Origin: Janthinobacterium saanense
Lineage (GTDB): Bacteria > Pseudomonadota > Gammaproteobacteria > Burkholderiales > Burkholderiaceae_D
Direction: 5' to 3'
Assembly: GCF_014200675.1 (NCBI RefSeq)
Contig: NZ_JACHCI010000028.1
Location: forward strand, 1-64,000
DNA length: 64,000 nucleotides
This document shows, in pieces, positions 51,376-61,800 of this stretch (the stretch's first letter is position 1; every line of letters begins with the position of its first letter). The notes beneath the pieces are model-generated. The model had not been told where the DNA came from, made no database searches, and saw only the letters and a program-made list of their open reading frames with translations. Both the position numbers and the translations under genes were made by a program.

Positions 51376-51510
51376 ATGAACAGCTTGATCGCAAAGTTGG
51401 AAACGGATGCCGTGGCGCGTGTGCGCGCTGGCAAGATTCTGTCTAGCTTGATGGGCATCGTTTCCGTGAGCGCCGTATTGGTCGTTGCCTACCTTTCATG
51501 GGCCATCTGA
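51376..51510 (+). CDS. 44-residue single-pass membrane peptide
   Basis: MNSLIAKLETDAVARVRAGKILSSLMGIVSV... has a helical charged N-terminus and one membrane span to the end. GAAGGA lies at good spacing before the ATG. It is 23 bases downstream of the 111-residue membrane protein and shares its terminator. Unrecognised; it could be a small toxin, a holin-like peptide or a partner of the preceding protein. Confidence 0.5.
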   Translation: MNSLIAKLETDAVARVRAGKILSSLMGIVSVSAVLVVAYLSWAI

Positions 51511-51538
51511 CACGCCATATAACGCGTTTCACTCAAAG

Positions 51539-51560
51539 CCGGCATAAGCCGGTTTTTTTT
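51539..51560 (+). terminator. intrinsic terminator of the small membrane-protein pair
   Basis: CCGGC-ATAA-GCCGG followed by eight T, 29 bases after the stop of the 44-residue frame. Its presence supports the pair being expressed. Confidence 0.8.
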
Positions 51561-51618
51561 ACGCCCATCGTGATGGTTATCGATGTTGGCATCAAGAGCC
51601 ACTCTGCTGTTGCACGAT

Positions 51619-52470
51619 TCAATCCGCATCAGTAGCTAATTTTTGATGGGCTACGCCGCTTTCTTTGGCTTTCTCAGGCGCATAGCTCAAGCCGAAGCGC
51701 TTGGCATAATCTGCCAATGGTTCCAGGCCGATGCTGCGCCTGCGCTCGTCCACACGGGCTTCATCCTCGATAGGATCAAACCGCAGCGGATTAGTGCTCA
51801 GTTGGCTACCATAGCGCTGAGGTTTGCCGTCGGCGACGAGCAGGCGGTCTTCGAGCAATGCAAGAGCGCTGCCCAACGCATCATGACGCTGCACTGCATC
51901 ATGTAGTTGCGGCAAATACTTGCGCTGGCTGGCGTGATCAGCGTGCTGCAAGACCAGGAAAGCGGTCTGGGAAGCGGCGCCTGCAAAGCGCAGGCCGGGC
52001 CAGCCGTAGGCATCGATAATTTCCGCCAGCCGTTTCATATTGGCAACGTCGATTGCCGTCTGCTGCTTCCATTCTTCTGGGCTGAGGTCGCCAGTTTCCG
52101 AGCGTCCACGGTAGAGTTGATCGGGGCCGGCCATGGCCTCGATATCGCGCACGGCTTTGGCGCGCTCAGCACTGATGGCCTCCCGGCTCAGCACGACTTC
52201 TTCTCCAAACAGAACGATGGCTTGTTCCGCCGGCGGCGTGAATCTGCCTTGCACATTGCCTGTGAAGCGGATTTTATTCTCGCTGCTGTCGACATGATTG
52301 GCCGCGGCCGACAAGTTGACTTTGGCACCGATGGGAAATATCAGCCCGGCAACAGGTTTACTACCGTTGTAGACTGAAATCGTGACTTGTGTTTGCCCAT
52401 CATCGGCGTAGCTGGGGGCTGCAAGGCAGGCGAGAGCGGCGAGGAGCAAGTGGTGCGGGCGTAAGGTCAT
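51619..52470 (-). CDS. DUF6624-type exported protein
   Basis: 283 residues from the ATG at 52470, before which lies GAGAACA. The signal peptide ends near residue 22. The C-terminal half, 'ANMKRLAEIIDAYGWPGLRFAGAASQTAFLVLQHADHASQRKYLPQLHDAV' with 'QRYGSQL', matches the DUF6624 pattern (YGWPG, LVLQHAD, YGTQ). Function is unknown. It is divergent from the acyl-CoA dehydrogenase operon. Confidence 0.75.
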   Translation of the reverse strand: MTLRPHHLLLAALACLAAPSYADDGQTQVTISVYNGSKPVAGLIFPIGAKVNLSAAANHVDSSENKIRFTGNVQGRFTPPAEQAIVLFGEEVVLSREAISAERAKAVRDIEAMAGPDQLYRGRSETGDLSPEEWKQQTAIDVANMKRLAEIIDAYGWPGLRFAGAASQTAFLVLQHADHASQRKYLPQLHDAVQRHDALGSALALLEDRLLVADGKPQRYGSQLSTNPLRFDPIEDEARVDERRRSIGLEPLADYAKRFGLSYAPEKAKESGVAHQKLATDAD

Positions 52471-52755
52471 TCTGTGTTCTCGATAAGTTGAATAAGGAAG
52501 CTTGCGTGATATCGCAATGGCCCTGTTTTTCACGTTTTTTTTTGAAAAGTAGGTAAATCCAGCATAACGAATTGCCCGGCTAAAAAACTCTCACTTTGTC
52601 ACCGGCCCTCAGCTTGCCGTCACTCTTTTGCTGTCTGGATCAGTGGCGTTGCCTGTGTTCTGCTGTACAATCCTCGAGAACGATCGTGCTTTTTTGTGCG
52701 CTGCTTCTACCTGCGCATACTGTAGGCAACGACGCATAAAAACAAGGAGACGACG

Positions 52756-53946
52756 ATGGATCTGCACTTCACGGCGGGGGAGACCGCCTTTCGCGATACG
52801 GCGCGGGCCTTCCTGGACACGCATTTGCCGCACGAGCTGCAGCGCAAGGTGCGCCAGCATTTGCGGCTGGACAAGGATGATTATGTGCGCTGGCACAAGA
52901 TCGTCGCCAAACAGGGCTGGGCCGCCCCTGCCTGGCCGGTGGAATACGGCGGCACGGGCTGGACTGCCGTGCAGCGCCATATCTGGGAAGACGAATGCGC
53001 GCGTGCCGGTGCGCCGCCCATCCTGCCGTTTGGCGTCAATATGGTGGCGCCCGTCATCATGGCGTTTGCCACTGCGGAACAAAAAGCGCATTATTTGCCG
53101 CGCATCTTGAATTGCGACGACTGGTGGTGCCAGGGCTATTCGGAACCAGGCGCCGGTTCCGACCTGGCTTCATTGAAAACCACGGCTGAGCGCGATGGCG
53201 ACGATTACATCGTCAATGGCCAGAAAACCTGGACCACCCTGGGCCAGCATGCCGACATGATTTTTTGCCTGGTGCGCACCGATAGCACGGTGCGCAAGCA
53301 GGAAGGCATCAGCTTCTTGCTGATCGACATGAAAACGCCGGGCATTACCGTGCGCCCCATCATCATGCTCGATGAAGAACATGAAGTAAATGAAGTGTTC
53401 TTTGACAATGTGCGCGTGCCGGTGAGCAACTTGGTGGGCCAGGAAAACAAGGGCTGGACTTACGCCAAGTATCTGCTGGGCCATGAGCGCACGGGCATTG
53501 CCGCCGTGGGCCGCTCCAAACGCGAATTGACTTTCCTCAAGCAACTGGCGATGCAGCAAGTCAAGCGGGGCCAGCCGCTGCTGCGTGACCCGGCGTTCGC
53601 TGCCAAGGTGGCGCTGCTGGAAATTGAATTGATGGCGCTGGAAATGACGGTCTTGCGCGTGATCAGCGAGGAAGGCAAGGGGCCGGGGCCGCAGGCGTCG
53701 ATGCTGAAAGTGCGTGGTTCGGAAATCCAGCAGCAGCTGACAGAATTGATGGTCGAAGCGCTGGGACCGCAAGCCTTGCCCTTCGATACGGCTTTCCTGG
53801 AAGGCGCGACGGAACATAGCAGTTTTGGCGACGACCTGGCTGCGCCGCTGGCTGCCTACTACTTCAATTATCGCAAGACATCGATCTATGGCGGTTCCAA
53901 CGAAATTCAAAAAAATATCATCACGCAGATGATCCTGGGCCTGTAG
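52756..53946 (+). CDS. acyl-CoA dehydrogenase
   Basis: 396 residues. FAD-dependent alpha,beta-dehydrogenation of an acyl-CoA. 'QGYSEPGAGSDLASLKTTA' and 'DDYIVNGQKTWTTLGQHADMIFCLVRT' (middle beta-domain, substrate and FAD contacts) and 'YGGSNEIQKNIITQMIL' (C-terminal FAD contact) are present. It is the first of four genes in a tight operon, with a second, paralogous dehydrogenase directly after it. Such pairs often act together as heteromers on steroid-like or branched substrates, though here the substrate is unknown. Confidence 0.92.
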   Translation: MDLHFTAGETAFRDTARAFLDTHLPHELQRKVRQHLRLDKDDYVRWHKIVAKQGWAAPAWPVEYGGTGWTAVQRHIWEDECARAGAPPILPFGVNMVAPVIMAFATAEQKAHYLPRILNCDDWWCQGYSEPGAGSDLASLKTTAERDGDDYIVNGQKTWTTLGQHADMIFCLVRTDSTVRKQEGISFLLIDMKTPGITVRPIIMLDEEHEVNEVFFDNVRVPVSNLVGQENKGWTYAKYLLGHERTGIAAVGRSKRELTFLKQLAMQQVKRGQPLLRDPAFAAKVALLEIELMALEMTVLRVISEEGKGPGPQASMLKVRGSEIQQQLTELMVEALGPQALPFDTAFLEGATEHSSFGDDLAAPLAAYYFNYRKTSIYGGSNEIQKNIITQMILGL

Positions 53947-53962
53947 GCGATAGGGAGACACA

Positions 53963-55108
53963 ATGGACTTCAATGTTAATCAGGAACAGCAGCAGTTTGC
54001 CGATGCGCTGCGGCGCTGGGTCGACAAGGATTACGCGTTTGAAAAGCGCCGCAGCATCATCCATTCCGCGGCTGGCGTATCGGATGCGGCCTGGGCTGGC
54101 TTGGCCGAGCTGGGCATGACAGCCTTGCCGCTGCCGGCCAGCGCCGGTGGTTTCGATGGCACGGCCGTCGACATGCTGCTGGTAATGCAGGAACTGGGGC
54201 GCGGCCTGATGGTCGAGCCTTATTTTGCCACCGTTTTCGGGGCGAAATTTCTGACGTTGGCCGGTGGCCATGACGCTGTGCTGGAACAGGTGGCAGCAGG
54301 CACGTTGAAACTGGCGTGTGCGCTGGGCGAGCGCCAGGCGCGCCACGACCTGCACGATATCGTCACCACGGCCACCGGCAGTGGCAATGGTTTTGTACTC
54401 GACGGTACAAAAACCGTGGTGATGCACGGCGCGCAGGCCGGCTCGCTGATCGTATCGGCCCGCAGCGGTGGCGATCAGCGTGATACGGATGGCATTTCGC
54501 TCTTCCTGGTGCCGGTGGATGCGCCCGGCGTCAGCATTCAGGATAGCCGTACCATCGATGGCCAGCGCGCCGCCACCGTCAACTTCGTGCAAGTGGTGCT
54601 GGGTGCGGAAGCCTTGATCGGCCAGGCCGGGCAGGGCTGGGAAATACTCGACGCGGCGCTTGATTATGGCGCTACCTTGCTGTGCGCGGAAGCGGTGGGC
54701 GCCATGGATGCGATTTTTGCCGCCACGCTGGAATACCTGAAGACGCGCCAGCAGTTCGGCGCGCCGATCGGCAAGTTCCAGGCCTTGCAGCACCGCATGG
54801 CCGATATGTTCATCCATGTGGAGCAGGCGCGTTCGATGGCCATGCTGGCGGCCGCCAAGGTCGATAGTGAGGATGTGGTTGAGCGCCGCCGCATCGTTTC
54901 CGCCGCCAAGGCCCGCGTGAACCAGGCAGCGACGTTTGTCGGCCAGCAAGCCGTGCAATTGCATGGCGGCATGGGCGTGACGGACGAATTGCCTGCCGCC
55001 CACCATTTCAAGCGCCTGACCATGATCGCCCTGACCCTGGGCGATAGCGACCATCATATCGAGCGTTTTATCGCCCAGCCGGGCTTTTTGCCTTTGGAGA
55101 CCGCATGA
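53963..55108 (+). CDS. acyl-CoA dehydrogenase, second subunit type
   Basis: 381 residues, 16 bases after the first dehydrogenase. '[27 protein letters not shown]', '[24 protein letters not shown]' and '[36 protein letters not shown]' are family signatures; the last replaces the more usual 'YGG.G...' end. Its sequence differs a lot from the first, so it is a partner, not a recent copy. It overlaps the following MaoC gene by four bases (ATGA). Confidence 0.9.
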   Translation: MDFNVNQEQQQFADALRRWVDKDYAFEKRRSIIHSAAGVSDAAWAGLAELGMTALPLPASAGGFDGTAVDMLLVMQELGRGLMVEPYFATVFGAKFLTLAGGHDAVLEQVAAGTLKLACALGERQARHDLHDIVTTATGSGNGFVLDGTKTVVMHGAQAGSLIVSARSGGDQRDTDGISLFLVPVDAPGVSIQDSRTIDGQRAATVNFVQVVLGAEALIGQAGQGWEILDAALDYGATLLCAEAVGAMDAIFAATLEYLKTRQQFGAPIGKFQALQHRMADMFIHVEQARSMAMLAAAKVDSEDVVERRRIVSAAKARVNQAATFVGQQAVQLHGGMGVTDELPAAHHFKRLTMIALTLGDSDHHIERFIAQPGFLPLETA

Positions 55109-55581
55109 CCAATCCTCAACACTGGTATTTCGAAGACTTTACGCAAGGCATGGAAATCGCGCTGGGCCAGCGCCATGTGACGGAAGCGGAAATCATTGCT
55201 TTTGCCACCGATTTTGATCCGCAACCATTCCACGTCGACCATGCTGCGGCCGAGAAAACCATCTTCAAGGGCGTGATCGCCAGCGGCTGGCATACCTGCA
55301 GCATGATGATGCGCCTGGTGGTGGACAATCTGCTCAAGCACTCATCCAGCATGGGTTCGCCCGGCCTGGACAGCATACGCTGGCTGCTGCCGGTGCGCGC
55401 CGGCGACACGCTCAGCCTCAGCTACTACGTCAAGGAGGTGCGGCCATCGAATTCGAAGCCGGACCGGGGTATCGTGGTTTCCGTCTGGAATGTGAGCAAC
55501 CAGCATGGTCAACTGGTCACCACGGTGGAAGGCATGGGCATGTTCGGCCGCCGGCCTGGCGGGGAGGCAGTCCATGCGTGA
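55105..55581 (+). CDS. MaoC-like hot-dog dehydratase
   Basis: 158 residues of the (R)-enoyl-CoA hydratase fold. '[46 protein letters not shown]' has the hydratase-2 motif with Asp and His (FD-PQ-FH-D). It should hydrate an enoyl-CoA produced by the upstream dehydrogenases. It overlaps neighbours at both ends (four bases upstream, eight downstream). Confidence 0.9.
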   Translation: MTNPQHWYFEDFTQGMEIALGQRHVTEAEIIAFATDFDPQPFHVDHAAAEKTIFKGVIASGWHTCSMMMRLVVDNLLKHSSSMGSPGLDSIRWLLPVRAGDTLSLSYYVKEVRPSNSKPDRGIVVSVWNVSNQHGQLVTTVEGMGMFGRRPGGEAVHA

Positions 55582-56038
55582 TGCGCTCAAGATCGAGGGA
55601 GTCGCCGGTTTCCGCCAACTGGCAGGCCAGCATGTGGCTGTTTCCGACTGGCTGAGCATTACCCAGCAGCGCATCGACACCTTTGCCGACGCCACCGACG
55701 ACCATCAGTGGATACACGTCGATGCCGAACGCTGTGCGCGCGAATCGCCATATGGCGCCACGGTGGCGCACGGCTTCTTGACCCTCTCGCTGCTGCCCGC
55801 CTTGCTGCAAGGCGCGCTGGCCATGTCGGGCATCCGCATGGCGATCAACTATGGCTTGAACAAGGTACGCTTCCCGGCCCCCGTTCCCGTCAACAGCCGC
55901 TTGCGCGTGCGCCTCGATATTCTTACGGTGGATGACTTGCCCGAAGGCGCGCAAGTGAACTGGGCCGTGACCATGGAGCGTGAAGGCGACAGCAAACCGG
56001 TGTGCGTGGCGGAGTTCTTGATGCGCTGTTATCCCTGA
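55574..56038 (+). CDS. MaoC/NodN-like hot-dog dehydratase
   Basis: 154 residues from the ATG at 55574, inside the previous gene's end. '[50 protein letters not shown]' is a complete hydratase-2 signature (D-DH-WIH). With the preceding gene this gives two different hydratases for one pathway. Its last ten bases overlap the 3' end of a convergent LysR gene. Confidence 0.9.
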   Translation: MRDALKIEGVAGFRQLAGQHVAVSDWLSITQQRIDTFADATDDHQWIHVDAERCARESPYGATVAHGFLTLSLLPALLQGALAMSGIRMAINYGLNKVRFPAPVPVNSRLRVRLDILTVDDLPEGAQVNWAVTMEREGDSKPVCVAEFLMRCYP

Positions 56039-56934
56039 ATCAGGTGCTGCTTTTTTAACGCATCAATCAACGCCCGCAGCTTGGCTTGCCCCTGCGTGCG
56101 GGCCGGGAAGTACAGATACAGGCCGTCGCTGGGCTTTACATAGTCTTGTAAAACCTGTTCCAGCCGGCCTGTCTGCAAATCTGCCTGCGCCTCAAAAATG
56201 CCCACATAGGCCAGTCCCAGTCCCAGGCGGGCGAAGTCGAGCAGCTTGGAGCGGTCGTTGACGATCAGCTGGCCCGGCATGTCGACGGTGTAGCTGCGAG
56301 CGTCTTCGGCAAATTCCCAGTGGTGTAGCATGCCTGAACGCACGAAGCGGTAGCTGATGGCGGTATGCGTCATCAGGTCGCGCGGCGTGGCGGGGCGGCC
56401 CATGCGCTGAAAATAGGCGGGGCTGGCGACCACGGCCCAGTCCAGCGGCGGCGTCAGGCGCACGGCCACCATGTCTTGCGCCAGCGCTTCGCCCAGGCGG
56501 ATGCCGGCGTCGTAGCGCCCGGCGATCAAGTCCACCGTGCCTTCATCGAAGGTAATGTCGAGCTGCAATTGCGGATGGTCGCGGCAAAATTGCACCAGCA
56601 TGGGTTCGATCAGCAGCCGGCAGGAGGAGCGGGTCATGCTCAGGCGCAGAGTGCCGGATGCCGTATTGCGAAAACCATTCAATTCCTCGAAGGCCAGGTC
56701 GATATCGCCCACGGCCGGCGCCAGCCGGGCAAACAGGGCCGCGCCGGCTTCCGTCAGCGCCACCTTGCGCGTGCTGCGGCGAAACAGCGGCACGCCATGG
56801 CGCTGCTCGAGCACGCGGATGGCCTTGCTGACGGCGCTGGCGGAAATGTCCAGCCGCGCGCCGGCGGCCGTGAAGCTGGCCAGTTCTGCCACGGCCAGAA
56901 AGACGGCCACGCCATCGAGTTTATCTTTATCCAC
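56029..56934 (-). CDS. LysR-family transcriptional regulator
   Basis: 301 residues with the HTH 'MDKDKLDGVAVFLAVAELASFTAAGARLDISASAVSKAIRVLEQRHG' and a substrate-binding domain. It is divergent from the short-chain dehydrogenase at 57062 with a dyad between; that gene is its likely target. Tail-to-tail overlap with the MaoC operon. Confidence 0.88.
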   Translation of the reverse strand: MDKDKLDGVAVFLAVAELASFTAAGARLDISASAVSKAIRVLEQRHGVPLFRRSTRKVALTEAGAALFARLAPAVGDIDLAFEELNGFRNTASGTLRLSMTRSSCRLLIEPMLVQFCRDHPQLQLDITFDEGTVDLIAGRYDAGIRLGEALAQDMVAVRLTPPLDWAVVASPAYFQRMGRPATPRDLMTHTAISYRFVRSGMLHHWEFAEDARSYTVDMPGQLIVNDRSKLLDFARLGLGLAYVGIFEAQADLQTGRLEQVLQDYVKPSDGLYLYFPARTQGQAKLRALIDALKKQHLIQG

Positions 56935-56945
56935 GGTATTCCTTT

Positions 56946-56962
56946 ATGAACTGCTGGTTCAT
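56946..56962. promoter_or_regulatory. candidate LysR operator
   Basis: ATGAAC-TGCTG-GTTCAT is a perfect dyad in the divergent LysR/SDR region, 12 bases upstream of the LysR start, suited to autorepression. Confidence 0.5.
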
Positions 56963-57061
56963 GCCGAATATACCTTATCCACATTTTTCTTTGATAATCG
57001 TGCGCGTATCGTGGACTCTGGTTGCAGGCCGTACCACGGCCTGGCCACACCGGAGAACAAG

Positions 57062-57913
57062 ATGCAGGCACAGAACAAGGCGAGTGACAGCAAGGTATGG
57101 ATGGTGACGGGTGCTTCGCGCGGCCTGGGCGCCGAGATCGTGGCGGCCGCGTTGGCAGCGGGCGAGCGCGTGGTGGCGACGGCGCGTGTGGCGGGCGATG
57201 TGACGCAGCGCTTCGGTGAGCAGCCCGGTTTGCTGGCGCTGGCGCTGGACGTCACCGATGAAGCGGCGGCGCATGCTGCAGCGGCGCAGGCGGCGGCACA
57301 TTTCGGACGCATCGATGTGCTGGTCAATAACGCCGGCTATGGCATTGCCGGCGCCGTCGAGGAAGTGAGCGGCGCCGAGGCACGCGCCGTGTTCGACACC
57401 AATGTGCTGGGCCTGCTCAATGTGAGCCGCGCCGTGCTGCCGCAGCTGCGCCGCCAGCGCAGCGGCCACCTGATCAATGTCTCGTCGCTGGGCGGCTATT
57501 CGGTAGGCATGGGTTTTGGCGTGTATGGCGCCACCAAGTTTGCCGTCGAAGGCGTGAGCGAAGCGCTGCATGCCGAACTGGCGCCGCTGGGCATCCAGGT
57601 CACGGTGATCGAACCGGGTTATTTCCGCACGACGTTTGGCGCTTCGCTGCAACAGGCGGCGACCGAGTTGGCCGATTACGCCGCCACGGCCGGTCTGGTG
57701 CGCGAAGTGGTGAGGCAGGCCGTGCGCGCGCCGTCCCAGCCGGGCGATCCGCGCAAGCTGGCAGACGCCGTGCTGCAACTGGTGAAGTTGCCGCAAGCGC
57801 CGCTGCGGCTGCAGCTGGGTAGCGACGCCTTGCAGCGCGTGCGCGACAAGCATGCGTTCGTTGAAAATGAAATGGCGCGCTGGGAGGCGTTGTCGCGCTC
57901 CACCGATTTTTAA
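57062..57913 (+). CDS. short-chain dehydrogenase/reductase
   Basis: 283 residues. 'TGASRGLG' (16-23) is the NAD(P)-binding Gly motif, 'NNAG' lies at 89-92, and the active site is Ser141/142 with Tyr155-x3-Lys159 in 'YGATK'. All classical SDR residues are intact. Arg40/Arg42 region ('ATARVAGD') suggests NADP preference (inference). It is probably controlled by the divergent LysR gene. The last four bases overlap the convergent GGDEF gene. Confidence 0.9.
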   Translation: MQAQNKASDSKVWMVTGASRGLGAEIVAAALAAGERVVATARVAGDVTQRFGEQPGLLALALDVTDEAAAHAAAAQAAAHFGRIDVLVNNAGYGIAGAVEEVSGAEARAVFDTNVLGLLNVSRAVLPQLRRQRSGHLINVSSLGGYSVGMGFGVYGATKFAVEGVSEALHAELAPLGIQVTVIEPGYFRTTFGASLQQAATELADYAATAGLVREVVRQAVRAPSQPGDPRKLADAVLQLVKLPQAPLRLQLGSDALQRVRDKHAFVENEMARWEALSRSTDF

Positions 57914-58833
57914 TCGGCCTCAGAGGCGCAATAGCGGTCGCGCCCCGACTGTTTGGCGCGGTACAGCAGGGCGTCGGCGGCGCGTATCAGCAGGCTGGCG
58001 TCCATGCCTTCGGCCGGCAGGATGCTGGCCATGCCCAGGCTGACGGTGACGTGCGGCCCCACGCTGGACCTGGCGTGCGCAATATGCAGGGCGCGCACTT
58101 CTTCCAGTATGCGCTGGGCCACCACTTCGGCGCCCTCGCGCGTTTCCTGCGGCAGCAGCACGATGAATTCCTCGCCGCCATAGCGCGCGAGTAAGTCCGG
58201 TGGACGGGTGGCGCAGCGGCGCATGGCGGCGCTCACCTGCTGCAGGCACAGGTCGCCGGCCTGGTGGCCATAGGTATCGTTGTAATCCTTGAAATGATCA
58301 ATGTCGGCCATGATGACGGCCATCGCCACGCCGTCGCGGGAGCAGCGGCGCCATTCGCTTTCCATGGCGTCGTTGAAGCTGCGCCGGTTGGCCAGGCCCG
58401 TGAGCGAGTCTGTCAGCGACAGCTCGCGCATGGCGTCGGCCTGGCGCTTGATGGTCAGCTGGGTACGCACGCGTGCCCGCACCACGGCCGCGTTGAAAGG
58501 CTTGGTGATGAAGTCGACGGCGCCCGCTTCGAGCGCCCGCGTTTCATCCTCGGGCAGGTTCAGGGCGGTGACAAAGATGATGGGGATGGCCTGCAGGGTG
58601 GCCGATTCGCGCAAGGCCTGGCAGACGGCGTAGCCATCCATGCCGGGCATGACGGCGTCCAGCAATATCAGGTCCGGCAACTGCTTGTCGGCGATTTCCA
58701 GCGCCTTCTCGCCGCTCAGGGCAAACAGCACTTCATGCTCTTCGCGCAGCAACTGGTGCAGGATCTGGATGTTTTCCATGGCGTCATCGACGATCAGAAT
58801 GCGCCCGTTCATGGCAAGGTCGGTCCAGCTCAC
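57910..58833 (-). CDS. response-regulator diguanylate cyclase (REC-GGDEF)
   Basis: 307 residues from the GTG at 58833, which overlaps the kinase stop (GTGA) and has GAGAGGAA upstream; an ATG at 58812 is the alternative. The receiver has Asp59 in 'LILLDAVMPGMDG' and 'FITKPF'. The GGDEF domain has the active-site 'RYGGEEF' and an RxxD inhibitory site ('RPPD') five residues before it, so it should make c-di-GMP from two GTP and feel product inhibition. Its gene is coupled to that of a hybrid kinase with its own phosphotransfer domain, the likely phosphate donor. Confidence 0.93.
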   Translation of the reverse strand: MSWTDLAMNGRILIVDDAMENIQILHQLLREEHEVLFALSGEKALEIADKQLPDLILLDAVMPGMDGYAVCQALRESATLQAIPIIFVTALNLPEDETRALEAGAVDFITKPFNAAVVRARVRTQLTIKRQADAMRELSLTDSLTGLANRRSFNDAMESEWRRCSRDGVAMAVIMADIDHFKDYNDTYGHQAGDLCLQQVSAAMRRCATRPPDLLARYGGEEFIVLLPQETREGAEVVAQRILEEVRALHIAHARSSVGPHVTVSLGMASILPAEGMDASLLIRAADALLYRAKQSGRDRYCASEAD

Positions 58834-61800
58834 GTGTTTTCCTCTCGTTTGAGCTGATCGCGCACCAGCTTTTCCGCATCGGAAAAGTCTAGTGTGCCGA
58901 TCGCATAATCCAGTGCCAGCGCCGTTTCCCGGTCCGACTGTTCCAATGCCGGACGTAGCAGGTGAAATTGCGCCAGCGCTTTCAGGTTGTTGTTCAGGAT
59001 CAGATCCAGCAATTCGGCCAAGCCCGCCCGCAGGTCGACCGGGCTGCCGGCGGGCCTTGCATGGCTCATCGGCAGCGGCAGGGGGCGCGTGCCTTCGATC
59101 ACCACGCCCATCGCTTGCTCCAGCTGTGCCAGCAGCGAGTCCGCCGCTTGCCCTTGCCCCGCCTTCAAGGCTTTGCCAGCCCTGGCGCTCAGGTCCGCCA
59201 CGGCGCTGGCGCCAAGGTTGGCCGCCACGCCGCACAGGCGGTGCAGCTGTTGCCCGGCCTGTTCCGTCTGACCTTGCGCCAGCAGCCGGCGTGTTTCTTC
59301 GACGGCGTCGCCCTGGGAATTTTCAAAGCGTTTGAGCAGCGCCAGGAAGGCGCCATAATCGCCACCGAAGCGGTGCAGGGCCGCCGCCAGGTCGATGCCG
59401 GGCACGCTGGCCGGCACTTCCGCGGTGGCGAGGTGTTCACCGGAGGCTGGTGTCTGGCGCTCGGGGGCGTCCAGCATGGGCACCAGCCGCCTCAGGGTCT
59501 GGATCAGTTCATCGACATCGATCGGCTTTGCCACATGGGCATTCATGCCGCTGGAGATGGCGCGCAGGCGGTCGTCATCCATGGCGTTGGCCGTCATGGC
59601 GACGATGGGTAAATCGCGCAAACCGAGGCTGCGGATGGCTTGCGTGGCTTCATAGCCGTTCAGTACGGGCATTTGCAAATCCATCAGCACCACGTCGAAA
59701 TCGCGCGGCGAGCTGGCCAGCAGGTCGACCGCCAGCTGGCCATTGGCGGCAACCGCGACTCTTGCACCGGAATGCAGCAATATGTATTGCGCCACTTCCT
59801 GGTTGATTTCATTGTCTTCCACCAGCAGCACGCGCATGCCCGCCAAGAGGCCGGACAAGGGGGTGGAAACGGGCAGCACGGGCGGTGCGCTGCGGCCATG
59901 GCATACTGCATCGATGGCGGCCAGCAGGCGCGCCGGCGTGGCGGGTTTGGACACGATGGCGGCCAGCGCCAGGCTGCCGGCGATGCGTTCCAGGTTTTCG
60001 CTGGCCTGGTCGGCTACCAGCATGATCACGGGCGGTATCTTGAGTGCCGGGTCGGCGCGTACTTCGGTCAGCATGGAAATACCATCGATGTCCGGCATGG
60101 CCGCGTCGAGCAGCACCAGGCCGGCCGGCGGTTTGCCGTCATCCAGCCTGGCGTGGCTGCGCAGCAGCGCCATGCCGGCGATGCCTCCATCGGCGCTGCG
60201 GCTGTGCCAGCCCTGGGCCGCGCACAGCGCTTCGAGCATGCTGCGCACGCTGGCGTTGTCGTCGATGATCAGCACGGACAATGGCGGCGTGGCGCTGCGC
60301 ACGGGCGCAGGTCCGGCCCGGCTGAAGCGGCACACGAAGCGGAAGTCGGAGCCTTGCCCCAGTGTGCTCTTGACGCTCAGGCTGCCGCCCATCAGTTCCA
60401 CCATGCGGCGGCAGATGGCCAGGCCCAGCCCCGTGCCGCCATACTTGCGGCTGGTGCTGCTGTCGCCCTGCGAAAAGGCGTCGAAGATATGTTCCTGTTC
60501 GGCTGCCGCAATGCCGATACCGGTATCGCGCACGGAAAACTCCAGGGTCACTGTGTCGGCGTCCTCGAACAGGGCGCGGATACCCAGTACCACTTCGCCA
60601 TCGCTGGTGAACTTGATGGCATTGCCGACCAGGTTGATGAGGATCTGTTCCACGCGCAGCGCATCGCCTATCAGCTCAGTCGGTACGTGTGGGTCCAGCA
60701 CGAAGACCGGTTCCACGCCGCGCGCCCAGGCGCCGCTGGCCAGCAGCACGCCGATACTCGTCAGCATGCGTTCGAGCTGGAAGCGGCGCTGTTCCAGCAC
60801 CAGCTGTCCTGCTTCGATCTTCGAGAAATCAAGCACGTCATTGACGATGCCCAGCAGCGATTGCGTGGCCATCTGGATCTTGCTGACATAGCTGCGCTCG
60901 CGCCGCTCCAGCGGTGACTCTTCCAGCAGGCGCGCCAGGCCGATGATGGCGTTCATCGGCGTACGGATTTCATGGCTCATATTGGCCACGAAATCGCTCT
61001 TGGCGATGCTGGCTGCCTCGGCCTTGTCGCGTGCGCGCACCATCTGTTCGTTCAGCTCGTGCAAGCGCAATTGCGTGCGCTTGAGTTCAGAGACATCCGA
61101 ACCGAGCACGAAGAAGCCGCGCACGCTGCTGCTGTCGTCGAAGTCGGGGATGTAATTGGTCCAGGTATGGCGCACCTGGCCTTGCGGGTCGAGCAGGTCG
61201 CGTTCGAAGCTTTGCGGGCGGCCTGCCAGCACGCCTTCCACGTGGGGTGCGTAGATCTTGAACAGTTCTGGTCCCAGCAGTTCGCTGATGTGGATGCCGT
61301 CGAGTTCGGCGCTGCTGCGGCCGAAGCACTCGGTGTAGAACTGGTTGGCGAAGCGGCAGCGCAAGTCACTGCCCCAGTACGACACCATGCCGGGCAGATT
61401 GTCGGTGACGGTGCGGATGAAGCGTTCGCTTTGCTCCAGGCGCAAGGTGGTGGCGCGCAGCACTTCGGCTGCCCGCTTGCGTTCACTGATGTCGATGGAT
61501 ACGCCCAGCACATGGCTGGCGCGGCCGGCGTCGTCGCGCAAGACCACCTTGCGCGTGGTGAAGTAGCGAGTGCTGCCATCGGCCGTATTGATCGCTTCCT
61601 GTTCGATTTCCACCATTTGTCCCGTGGCCAGCAGCTTGCGGTCGGCATTGATGAAGGCGGCGGCCTGCTGTGGCGGAAAGAAGTCATGGTCGGTCTTGCC
61701 CAGCAATTGTTCGCGCGAACGCCCCAGTGTCAGCTCGGTATGGCGGTTGACCATCTCAAAGCTCAGCTTATCGGCGCGCTTGACGAACACCATCGCCGGA

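Noticed and set aside
50996-51394. Minus-strand frame of 132 codons opposite the small membrane proteins
   Set aside because: It was tested as a lost 5' part of the tail-fibre gene, as expected if the 47-bp repeats mediated an inversion, but its product shows no phage-like features.
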